Origin: Muribaculaceae bacterium
Lineage (GTDB): Bacteria; Bacteroidota; Bacteroidia; Bacteroidales; Muribaculaceae
NCBI GenBank assembly: GCA_022511505.1
Contig: JAFLTK010000020.1
Location: 1 to 11,464, forward strand
DNA: 11,464 bases
Reading direction: 5' to 3'
A model generated the notes under the pieces. The model made no database searches and was not told the DNA's origin. It saw nothing but the letters and a program-made list of their open reading frames with translations. Both the position numbers and the translations under genes were made by a program. Positions 6,929-11,464 of the stretch are shown in pieces. Numbering within the stretch: the stretch's first letter is position 1; each line of letters opens with the position of its first letter.

Positions 6929-7040
6929 TCCCTATCGCCGCGACATGCCCCCAGGCGCTGTAAAACTGACGCCCCTCGAAATGAACGGCATCAAAATCAG
7001 CGAAAAGCGCACCCGTTTCCGCAATAACAATGCAAATTAA
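6906..7040 (+). CDS. Small unknown protein (44 aa) overlapping the VKOR gene
   Basis: An ATG at 6906-6908, inside the end of the VKOR gene, opens a 44-codon frame that overlaps it by 23 nt and ends in TAA just before the terminator. The product begins MIPTKTPNPYRRDMPPGAV, contains LTPLEMNGIKI and has a basic, Asn-rich tail with no cysteine. The overlap suggests translational coupling, and the frame fills nearly all the space up to the terminator, which favours a real gene. The LTPLEMNGI stretch faintly recalls the E-M-x-x-I segment of some Bacteroidetes peptide leaders, but there is no Gly-Gly cleavage site. A longer in-frame version starting at 6831 would lie mostly inside the VKOR gene and is unlikely. 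Function unknown. Confidence 0.6.
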   Translation: MIPTKTPNPYRRDMPPGAVKLTPLEMNGIKISEKRTRFRNNNAN

Positions 7041-7042
7041 TA

Positions 7043-7083
7043 AAAATGGTGGTACTTAGCCTGTTGCAAAGTACCACCATTTT
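7043..7083. terminator. Bidirectional intrinsic terminator between the redox cluster and ald
   Basis: A perfect 15-bp stem pairs 7043-7057 (AAAATGGTGGTACTT) with 7069-7083 around an 11-nt loop. The T-rich 3' arm, and the A-rich 5' arm read from the other strand, provide U tracts in both directions. It sits 2 nt after the small-protein stop and 18 nt beyond the ald stop, serving two convergent operons. Confidence 0.9.
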
Positions 7084-7101
7084 AGTTATTAAGCTATCTT
7101 A

Positions 7102-8214
7102 TCAAAGAAGCGTCTCGACGTCGTGGCAAGGGAGGTCAAATGCCTCGGCCACACCGGGATAGTAAATCTTGCCGTCAACGATATTGATACCGAGTGCAAG
7201 AGCGCGATTGTCGCGGCAAGCCTTCTGCCAGCCTTTGTCGGCCAACTGGAGCGCGTAGGGGAGGGTAGCGTTGGTCAAGGCGAGGGTAGAGGTATAGGGT
7301 ACTGCACCGGGAATGTTGGCTACGGCATAGTGAACAACGCCGTCAACGGTATAGACGGGGTCGGCGTGGGTTGTCGGGTGGGAAGTCTCGAAGCAACCGC
7401 CCTGGTCAATGGCAACGTCGACCATAACACTGCCGGGACGCATAGTCTTGACCATTTCGGCTGTCACCAATTTGGGAGCCTTGGCGCCGGGAATGAGAAC
7501 CGAACCGATAACTAGGTCGGTCGTCGGGAGTTCCTGCTCGATATTGTGGGCCGATGAATAGAGAGTCTTCACATTGGCAGGCATAGTCTCGGCAATGTGG
7601 CGAAGAGTGGGAAGCGAAATATCTGTGATGGTCACGTCGGCACCAAGACCGGCAGCCATCAGCGCAGCGTTGCGACCAACGACACCACCGCCAACAACGA
7701 GCACCTTGGCCGGCTTAACACCCGGAACACCGCCAATCAGCACGCCGCGTCCGCCCTGAGGCTTCTCAAGGAAACGAGCACCCTCTTGGATCGACATGCG
7801 ACCTGCAACCTCGCTCATGGGGATGAGCAACGGTAGCGAGCGGTCGGGAAGTTGTACGGTCTCGTATGCGATACAAGTTGCGCCCGAGGCCATCATGGCA
7901 TCGGTCAACGGACGGTCACATGCAAAGTGGAAATAGGTGAAAAGCAACTGACCGGGGCGGCAAAGTTTATACTCGGGCTCGATGGGCTCCTTTACCTTGA
8001 TAATCATCTCGGCGATGCCATAGACCTCCTCAATAGTGGGAAGTATCTGACAACCAACGGCTTTATACTCTTCGTCGGCAAAGCCGCTTCCCTCGCCGGC
8101 AGTGTGCTGGATATAGACAGTGTGACCATGTGCAACCAACTCCTTGGCACCGGCCGGAGTAACGCCTACACGGTTCTCGTTGTTTTTAATCTCTTTAGGA
8201 ACACCGATAATCAT
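7102..8214 (-). CDS. ald: Alanine dehydrogenase
   Basis: The enzyme reversibly deaminates L-alanine to pyruvate and ammonium with NAD in the cytosol. The 370-residue product matches the family length. Residues known in characterised Ald proteins are present at the same numbers: R15 (ENRVGVTP), K75 (IKVKEP) and H96 (YFHFACDR). The NAD-binding Rossmann glycine motif is VLVVGGGVVGRNAA, preceded by GGVPGVKPAK, and the catalytic aspartate lies in VDVAIDQGGC. The start MIIGVPKEIK is the canonical N-terminus. It is a single-gene unit, convergent with the thioredoxin-VKOR cluster and divergent from rpmB, with a probable promoter about 40 nt upstream. No odd features were seen. Confidence 0.97.
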   Translation of the reverse strand: MIIGVPKEIKNNENRVGVTPAGAKELVAHGHTVYIQHTAGEGSGFADEEYKAVGCQILPTIEEVYGIAEMIIKVKEPIEPEYKLCRPGQLLFTYFHFACDRPLTDAMMASGATCIAYETVQLPDRSLPLLIPMSEVAGRMSIQEGARFLEKPQGGRGVLIGGVPGVKPAKVLVVGGGVVGRNAALMAAGLGADVTITDISLPTLRHIAETMPANVKTLYSSAHNIEQELPTTDLVIGSVLIPGAKAPKLVTAEMVKTMRPGSVMVDVAIDQGGCFETSHPTTHADPVYTVDGVVHYAVANIPGAVPYTSTLALTNATLPYALQLADKGWQKACRDNRALALGINIVDGKIYYPGVAEAFDLPCHDVETLL

Positions 8215-8249
8215 TTTGTTTGAAATTAGAGGTTATAAAAATTATGTTG

Positions 8250-8280
8250 CAAAAGTGGCAATTTGTCAGCACAAATGCAA
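8250..8280 (-). promoter_or_regulatory. Probable promoter of ald
   Basis: The minus strand has TTGC at 8280-8277 and CACTTTTG at 8257-8250, with a 19-nt spacer. It departs from TTTG-N19/20-TAnnTTTG at one position of the -7 and is approximate at -33, but it is correctly placed for a start about 30 nt before the ald ATG. Confidence 0.45.
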
Positions 8281-8482
8281 CAATTTCTCTCTGTTTTAAA
8301 ACATATTTTAGCAAGAAGTACCTATATGATTGTTTCCAACGGCTATAATTATAATGTTGAGACTGCCATTAAAATTTGTCCCCGGGCGTGAGCCCAAATG
8401 GCGGATTAACAGCCACAAATCCACTTTCACCCGCCTCCAATCCACCCCCAATTTATTGTTTTAAAAGAAATTTCATGAAATT
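8281..8482. other. Intergenic stretch with two adjacent hairpins
   Basis: No gene is supported between the ald and rpmB promoters. The middle holds a structured segment: 8365-8370 (GCCATT) pairs with 8397-8402 (AATGGC) outside an inner GGGC-GTGA-GCCC stem-tetraloop (8384-8395), and directly after it 8403-8407 (GGATT) pairs with 8418-8422 (AATCC). No T run follows either hairpin, so they do not look like terminators. Their role is unknown. Confidence 0.4.
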
Positions 8483-8514
8483 TTTGGTTGTCTCAAAAAA
8501 AATTAGTTACTTTG
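8483..8514 (+). promoter_or_regulatory. Promoter of the rpmB-rpmG operon
   Basis: TTTG at 8483-8486, a 20-nt spacer and TTACTTTG at 8507-8514 match the Bacteroidota housekeeping promoter in all but one -7 base. Transcription should start near 8520 and leave a 5' leader of about 125 nt. Confidence 0.7.
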
Positions 8515-8543
8515 CAGTCGGTTTTGAGGCACATCAATTAAAA

Positions 8544-8569
8544 ATGACGCGGAATGATGCACCCGTCAT
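8544..8569 (+). promoter_or_regulatory. Hairpin in the rpmB 5' leader
   Basis: ATGACG (8544-8549) pairs with CGTCAT (8564-8569) across a 14-nt loop within the leader of the ribosomal protein operon. Long structured leaders of ribosomal protein operons often bind one of the encoded proteins for autogenous control; here that is only an inference. Confidence 0.3.
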
Positions 8570-8646
8570 GATATGAGAATTGAGATGGCGGCCTCATTAC
8601 TAATGTGTTAATTAAAATATAAACATTCTGAAACCAACAAACAGCC

Positions 8647-8901
8647 ATGTCAAAAGTTTGTCAAATCACAGGCAAGAAAGCGATGGTTGGCAACAACGTG
8701 TCGCACTCTAAGCGCCGCACCAAGCGCAAATTCAACGTGAACCTGTTTAACAAAAAATTCTATTGGGTAGAACAGGACGTTTGGATTACCCTCACTCTTT
8801 CTGCCGCAGGCCTTCGCACTATCAACAAGAAGGGCCTCGATGCAGCAATTAAAGAAGCTGCCGAGAAAGGTTATTTAACTCAAATCAAAACCCTCGCTTA
8901 A
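8647..8901 (+). CDS. rpmB: 50S ribosomal protein L28
   Basis: L28 is a small basic protein of the large ribosomal subunit. The 84-residue product starts MSKVCQITGKKAMVGNNVSHS, the characteristic N-terminus, followed by the basic KRRTKRKFNVNL segment and WVEQDVWITLTLSAAGLRTI. It has the usual C-terminal helix. Only one cysteine is present, so it is the form without a zinc ribbon. It is the first gene of a three-gene unit with rpmG 12 nt downstream, the standard Bacteroidales order. A consensus promoter and a leader of about 125 nt precede it. No strong Shine-Dalgarno is visible before the ATG; the region is A-rich, as is usual for highly expressed genes in this phylum. Confidence 0.97.
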   Translation: MSKVCQITGKKAMVGNNVSHSKRRTKRKFNVNLFNKKFYWVEQDVWITLTLSAAGLRTINKKGLDAAIKEAAEKGYLTQIKTLA

Positions 8902-8913
8902 TATATTCTACAG

Positions 8914-9102
8914 ATGGCAAAGAAAGCAAAAGGTAATCGCGTGCAGGTCATCCTTGAGTGCACCGAACACAAGGCAAGCGGTATGCCCGGTACATCACGT
9001 TACATCACCACCAAAAACCGCAAAAACACTACTGAGCGTCTTGAGTTGAAGAAATACAACCCGATTCTCAAAAAAGTAACCATTCACAAAGAAATTAAAT
9101 AA
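8914..9102 (+). CDS. rpmG: 50S ribosomal protein L33
   Basis: L33 is a large-subunit ribosomal protein. The 62-residue product starts MAKKAKGNRVQVILECTEH and continues with SRYITTKNRKNTTERLELKKYNPILKK, the diagnostic L33 core. It has a single cysteine and lacks the two C-x-x-C pairs of zinc-binding L33, so it is the zinc-independent form. It is 12 nt downstream of rpmB and 12 nt upstream of the DUF4295 gene, indicating a single tight transcription unit. Length and motifs are normal for Bacteroidales. Confidence 0.97.
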   Translation: MAKKAKGNRVQVILECTEHKASGMPGTSRYITTKNRKNTTERLELKKYNPILKKVTIHKEIK

Positions 9103-9114
9103 TACCACTGAGAT

Positions 9115-9264
9115 ATGGCAAAGAAAACCGTTGCATCACTGCAAAAAGGCGAAGGCCGCACCTTCAGCAAGGTCATCAAGGTGGTTAAGTCTGCCAAAAC
9201 CGGCGCTTACACTTTCCAGGAATCTATGGTTCCCAACGACGCTGTTAAGGACGCTCTGAAATAA
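9115..9264 (+). CDS. DUF4295 family small basic protein
   Basis: I read this frame directly: ATG at 9115 to TAA at 9262-9264, 49 residues, beginning MAKKTVASLQKGEGRTFSKV and ending PNDAVKDALK. It is lysine-rich and lacks cysteine. A protein of this size and type, annotated as DUF4295, follows rpmG in Bacteroidales, and the identical spacing of 12 nt to rpmG supports cotranscription. The position and charge suggest a ribosome-associated role, which remains inference. In many Bacteroidales the next gene is ftsY, but here a terminator and unrelated DNA follow. Confidence 0.88.
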   Translation: MAKKTVASLQKGEGRTFSKVIKVVKSAKTGAYTFQESMVPNDAVKDALK

Positions 9265-9293
9265 GCATTCCCCCGCGAATACAATACTCAATC

Positions 9294-9340
9294 GAGGCAA
9301 GGAAGACTCCACGCGAGACTCCCTTGCCTCAATTGCTTTT
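9294..9340 (+). terminator. Intrinsic terminator of the rpmB operon
   Basis: GAGGCAAGG (9294-9302) pairs perfectly with CCTTGCCTC (9322-9330), a 9-bp GC-rich stem with a 19-nt loop, followed by AATTGCTTTT. It lies 29 nt after the DUF4295 stop and closes the operon. Confidence 0.8.
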
Positions 9341-9730
9341 ATCCCTAAAAATTCAAATCTTGATTATTTACAACGACTGACACCGCGTATCCGGAAAGAA
9401 ATGTCAGGAATGGTTTTTCGAGCTCTGACACCTCTCAGTTGTCAATGCACATTGTATCGGTTATCGGCTTAAATGGTCGACATCTTAATGTACTAATAAT
9501 TTTTTTCAAAAATTTTTGATGCGATTCACCTATGATATATGAGTTTTTTTTACTGGACAACAACCATGCCGCTACATTGATGCCATACATATTGCATCTA
9601 TATAATTCAATGGTAACCAATGTGTTAATGCGGATGTTATATGTATCGTCCTTTCTACTAGTATGTTTCTTTTGACACAACTGCACTTCCATAGTATCAA
9701 CGAATTGGCGAAGACGAATGTAAGTGTTAC
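9341..9730. other. AT-rich stretch without a convincing gene
   Basis: This segment begins the AT-rich right part. The only sizeable frame is on the minus strand (9435-9692, 85 codons, start MEVQLCQKKHTSRKDD, containing KFLKKIISTLRCRPFKPI). It matches no family I know, has no recognisable promoter upstream and has unremarkable composition, so I do not call it a gene; it could be a decayed remnant. Short repeats are present: CTGACACC occurs at 9377-9384 and 9425-9432, and TGTCAG (9402-9407) pairs with CTGACA (9425-9430). Nothing else was seen. Confidence 0.4.
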
Positions 9731-9761
9731 TTTGTGATATAAATTATTTTTACTATTTTTG
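9731..9761 (+). promoter_or_regulatory. Consensus Bacteroidota promoter ahead of the structured RNA
   Basis: TTTG (9731-9734), a 19-nt spacer and TATTTTTG (9754-9761) match TTTG-N19/20-TAnnTTTG exactly. The start should fall near 9768. No coding frame follows for about 290 nt, which points to a non-coding transcript. Confidence 0.75.
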
Positions 9762-9767
9762 CAGGTG

Positions 9768-9999
9768 AAAATATAAACTTAAATGCCTATGAAATAAATA
9801 ACAAAATTCTGTTAAGCACCATAGAATAGGAAAAAGCGTTTTTGCTAAATCTTGTCATTGAAACTTCGACACTTTCAACGTACCCAAGAGTAAAGCAAGG
9901 ATGCTCACGCCATAGGCGTGGGCTTTACTCGTTTTATTTGGGTACAGGTAGTCGAAGACCTCAATGACAGATAAAAAGAGTTTGTCCGCGCTTTTTTTG
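9768..9999 (+). ncRNA. Candidate structured non-coding RNA (long interrupted hairpin)
   Basis: From 9831 to 9996 the sequence folds into one long rod of nested stems: 9831-9838 with 9989-9996 (8 bp), 9839-9843 with 9973-9977 (5 bp), 9849-9851 with 9970-9972, 9853-9861 with 9961-9969 (9 bp, TGTCATTGA), 9864-9870 with 9951-9957 (7 bp, CTTCGAC), 9880-9887 with 9938-9945 (8 bp, GTACCCAA), 9888-9896 with 9922-9930 (9 bp, GAGTAAAGC) and the tip 9906-9911 with 9915-9920 (CACGCC-ATA-GGCGTG). Asymmetric internal loops separate them, notably 9871-9879 against 9946-9950 and a 7-nt bulge at 9931-9937. The 3' end runs into seven T (9992-9998), giving a terminator. A consensus promoter lies upstream. A 6S-like RNA or the Bacteroidales-1 RNA motif are possible identities, but I cannot confirm either. 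The strand follows from the promoter and T run. Confidence 0.6.
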
Positions 10000-10012
10000 T
10001 GCTATAACTTTT
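9981..10012 (+). promoter_or_regulatory. Probable promoter of the small lipoprotein gene
   Basis: TTTG (9981-9984), a 20-nt spacer and TAACTTTT (10005-10012) match the Bacteroidota promoter except for the last base. The predicted start near 10019 leaves a leader of about 40 nt before the lipoprotein ATG. It overlaps the 3' end of the structured RNA. Confidence 0.5.
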
Positions 10013-10040
10013 ATTGGACAAAATAATAAACCAATAAAGT
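10007..10040. repeat. Inverted repeat upstream of the lipoprotein gene
   Basis: ACTTTTATTGG (10007-10017) and CCAATAAAGT (10031-10040) are inverted repeats with one extra T in the left arm and a 13-nt spacer. It overlaps the predicted -7 element and transcription start, so it could be an operator or a 5'-end hairpin. Confidence 0.45.
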
Positions 10041-10060
10041 AATATTTATCCTATTTTAAC

Positions 10061-10300
10061 ATGAAAAAATTGTTTTTATATGGCATGTTGTTTTCCTTAG
10101 CGACAGCCTTTGCTTTATCGTCATGTAGTGACGATGACGAACCTGGAACCTGCACATGCAAAAGAAAGGACCCCTATACCGGTGAAATTGATGGAACTAT
10201 GAATGCTCAGCCATCTAGTTATGGTGTATCAACATGTACCGAATTGGCTAGAATGATGGCTGATTTATCAGATGGTTATTATTATTATTCATGTAACTGA
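10061..10300 (+). CDS. Small cysteine-containing lipoprotein, probably surface-exposed
   Basis: The 79-residue product has a lipoprotein signal peptide: basic MKK, a hydrophobic core to about residue 19 and the lipobox L-S-S-C with C22 as the lipidation site. Directly after it comes S-D-D-D-E, which fits the acidic lipoprotein export signal described for Bacteroidetes surface lipoproteins. The mature part is only about 58 residues and contains four more cysteines (C31, C33, C59, C78), enough for two disulfides, plus a run of four tyrosines (73-76) encoded by a TAT/TTA microsatellite. I recognise no domain. It lies upstream of a MauE-thioredoxin fusion that could act on its cysteines. Base composition is AT-rich compared with the genes to the left. 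Confidence 0.75.
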   Translation: MKKLFLYGMLFSLATAFALSSCSDDDEPGTCTCKRKDPYTGEIDGTMNAQPSSYGVSTCTELARMMADLSDGYYYYSCN

Positions 10301-10326
10301 TTAACATTCAGTTGATTCTATTCTAA

Positions 10327-10365
10327 ATGGGGAGTCCCCCAAATTAAAATTGGGGTGTTCCCCAT
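10327..10365 (+). promoter_or_regulatory. Strong hairpin directly upstream of the MauE-thioredoxin start
   Basis: ATGGGGA (10327-10333) pairs with TCCCCAT (10359-10365), and inside it CCCCAA (10337-10342) pairs with TTGGGG (10350-10355), 13 pairs in all. No T run follows, so it is a poor terminator. It ends 10 nt before the ATG at 10376, where it could limit ribosome access, or it could protect the 3' end of the lipoprotein mRNA. Confidence 0.65.
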
Positions 10366-10375
10366 ATTATTTAAT

Positions 10376-11254
10376 ATGAAAAAGAAAGTCAACGTTATTG
10401 CCATCATAATTGGAATTGTTTTTATTATTTCAAGTTTCTCTAAAGCTATTAGTTTTAATTATTTTACTTCTCTTGTAAATAATTATTGTACTTTTTGTAC
10501 AGATATAATAGCGATGACTATTATTGTTACAGAGTTAACTCTGGGTATTATGATGTTATTTGGTATTTCTTTAAGGTTAACATCCATTGTTTCTTTTTTT
10601 CTTATTCTTCTATTTACGTTAATTTATACCTATGGTCTTTCTTTTATAGGAATACGAGACTGTGGTTGTTTTGGAAAGGTGCATTTCTTAAATTCTTCTC
10701 CTGTTTTATTGTATGTTAGAAACTCTTTATTTCTTTTAGGGTTATACTATGTTTATAAAACCGAATGGAATACACCGCAATTATCTAAAATACAGATATC
10801 AAATTACATAGCCACTATAATTGTCATTGTAACTGCGATATATTTATGTGGCCGGACAAATAATTCTGCATTAAATAGTATTGATATAATTAATAATAAA
10901 ATTGCCTATAAACATCATGCTTTAAATAATTATATCAAAGTCTCGGCCGACTCTACTTATCTAATTTATGTTTTTTCCTATGACTGCCCTCATTGCATAA
11001 ACTCTTTTGGAAATCTCGCTCAATACAACAATCAAAAATACATTAATAAGGTAATTGGCCTTTGCAGAGATAACATAGAAGCAAAAGAGAAGTTTTTTGA
11101 TTTCTTTAAACCGTCTTTTGAAATCAAAGAACTTCCCGAAGAAGACTTCTACAATATTACTGATGAATATCCAATCGCATTTTTTGTAAAGAATGACTCT
11201 ATAATAAAAATAATTAAGGGAGAGATCCCATCAGCATTCTTCTTGAATTATTAA
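10376..11254 (+). CDS. MauE/DoxX-like membrane domain fused to a thioredoxin domain
   Basis: The 292-residue product is a membrane thiol oxidoreductase candidate. Residues 5-27, 43-63, 66-90 and 108-127 are hydrophobic helices of the MauE/DoxX-like type, with C38/C41 (YCTFC) and the conserved D-C-G-C-F-G motif at 95-100. A fifth helix at about 141-158 is followed by a thioredoxin-like domain carrying C204-P-H-C207 (FSYDCPHC) and a likely cis-proline in EYPIAFF. The fusion resembles Bacteroidetes proteins that relay electrons or disulfides across the inner membrane to envelope proteins. I chose ATG 10376 because an in-frame GTG at 10355 lies inside the upstream hairpin. The gene is strongly AT-rich, and it follows the small lipoprotein by 75 nt. 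Confidence 0.85.
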   Translation: MKKKVNVIAIIIGIVFIISSFSKAISFNYFTSLVNNYCTFCTDIIAMTIIVTELTLGIMMLFGISLRLTSIVSFFLILLFTLIYTYGLSFIGIRDCGCFGKVHFLNSSPVLLYVRNSLFLLGLYYVYKTEWNTPQLSKIQISNYIATIIVIVTAIYLCGRTNNSALNSIDIINNKIAYKHHALNNYIKVSADSTYLIYVFSYDCPHCINSFGNLAQYNNQKYINKVIGLCRDNIEAKEKFFDFFKPSFEIKELPEEDFYNITDEYPIAFFVKNDSIIKIIKGEIPSAFFLNY

Positions 11255-11464
11255 ATTTTGTAATAAATACAAAAACTCATGCTGAACATTTGTTAAGTGG
11301 ACCATTTGCAAATGCTGACGCATCATATTCGCCTAACGATAAGAACCAATTTGAATTGTGTCTTAATTATGGCATTGGCACGATTGATTTAGCGGATAAG
11401 ACCCCCGACGGGTCAGTAGCAAATCAGTGGGGAATAGCAAAAAGATTAGCGACTCTGAATAGAA
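11218..11464 (+). pseudogene. Open frame without start codon at the right edge
   Basis: A frame free of stops runs from after the TAA at 11215-11217 to the window end, overlapping the 3' end of the previous gene in another frame. From about 11270 it reads protein-like: THAEHLLSGPFANADASY, then NQFELCLNYGIGTIDLADK and NQWGIAKRLATLN. There is no ATG or GTG in it that would give a long product; the only conventional alternative start is a TTG at 11290. Base composition is less AT-rich than the gene before it. It could be a 5'-truncated remnant, a frameshifted gene or a gene with a rare start. I do not recognise the family. Confidence 0.35.

Noticed and set aside
7123..7515. A plus-strand frame of 130 codons with many Gly and Val
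   Set aside because: It is antisense to ald, whose motifs are unambiguous; the composition comes from the complementary strand.
9435..9692. A minus-strand frame of 85 codons
   Set aside because: There is no recognised family, promoter or neighbour support; chance frames of this size occur in AT-rich DNA. I keep it only as a possible remnant within the intergenic entry.
9906..9920. CACGCC-ATA-GGCGTG considered as a CRISPR-like or REP repeat unit
   Set aside because: Only one copy is present in the window, and it is the tip of the larger nested structure.
9831..9999. Retron msr-msd RNA
   Set aside because: No reverse transcriptase is encoded nearby; the neighbouring gene is a thiol oxidoreductase.
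10355..10375. GTG start giving seven extra residues to the MauE-thioredoxin protein
   Set aside because: It lies in the 3' arm of a strong hairpin, and the ATG at 10376 gives a typical membrane-protein N-terminus (MKKK followed by a hydrophobic helix).

Overview
The window looks like chromosome from a Bacteroidota bacterium, most likely order Bacteroidales and plausibly a Muribaculaceae-type gut commensal. This rests on gene neighbourhoods (pyrB-pyrI-flavin reductase-glyA; rpmB-rpmG-DUF4295), on several promoters of the Bacteroidota form TTTG-N19/20-TAnnTTTG, and on a lipoprotein with an acidic S-D-D-D-E stretch right after the lipidated cysteine. No rRNA, tRNA, CRISPR array, transposase or phage gene was seen.

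Left part (1-5445, minus strand). A housekeeping operon reads leftward: pyrB, pyrI (both subunits of aspartate transcarbamoylase), a flavin-reductase-fold protein and glyA, which runs off the left edge. A consensus promoter lies about 220 nt upstream of pyrB. The leader between them contains an open frame ending 9 nt before pyrB, a terminator-like hairpin with a U tract, and an overlapping, mutually exclusive hairpin. This layout recalls transcription attenuation of the enterobacterial pyrL-pyrBI leader. Upstream on the same strand are a YqiA-like alpha/beta hydrolase and an ECF-like sigma factor followed by a four-helix membrane protein. The sigma gene has an ECF-type promoter in front of it, so autoregulation is likely.

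Middle part (5591-9340). Divergent from the sigma gene is a plus-strand thiol-redox cluster: a thioredoxin (CPHC), a C39-like/VKOR fusion membrane protein and an overlapping 44-residue unknown protein. A 15-bp convergent terminator separates it from minus-strand alanine dehydrogenase (ald). After a gap of about 430 bp comes the plus-strand rpmB-rpmG-DUF4295 operon with its own promoter and terminator.

Right part (9341-11464). Base composition drops sharply to AT-rich and the content becomes accessory. It starts with about 390 bp without a convincing gene. Next is a promoter-driven, highly structured element of about 230 nt (9768-9999), a candidate non-coding RNA built from at least seven nested stems. 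A small Cys-rich surface-lipoprotein candidate follows, then a MauE/DoxX-thioredoxin fusion (DCGC and CPHC motifs) preceded by a strong hairpin. The window ends in an open frame without a visible start codon. The ftsY gene commonly found after DUF4295 in Bacteroidales is absent here. The lipoprotein and the redox fusion may work together, since the lipoprotein has four cysteines beyond its lipid anchor.
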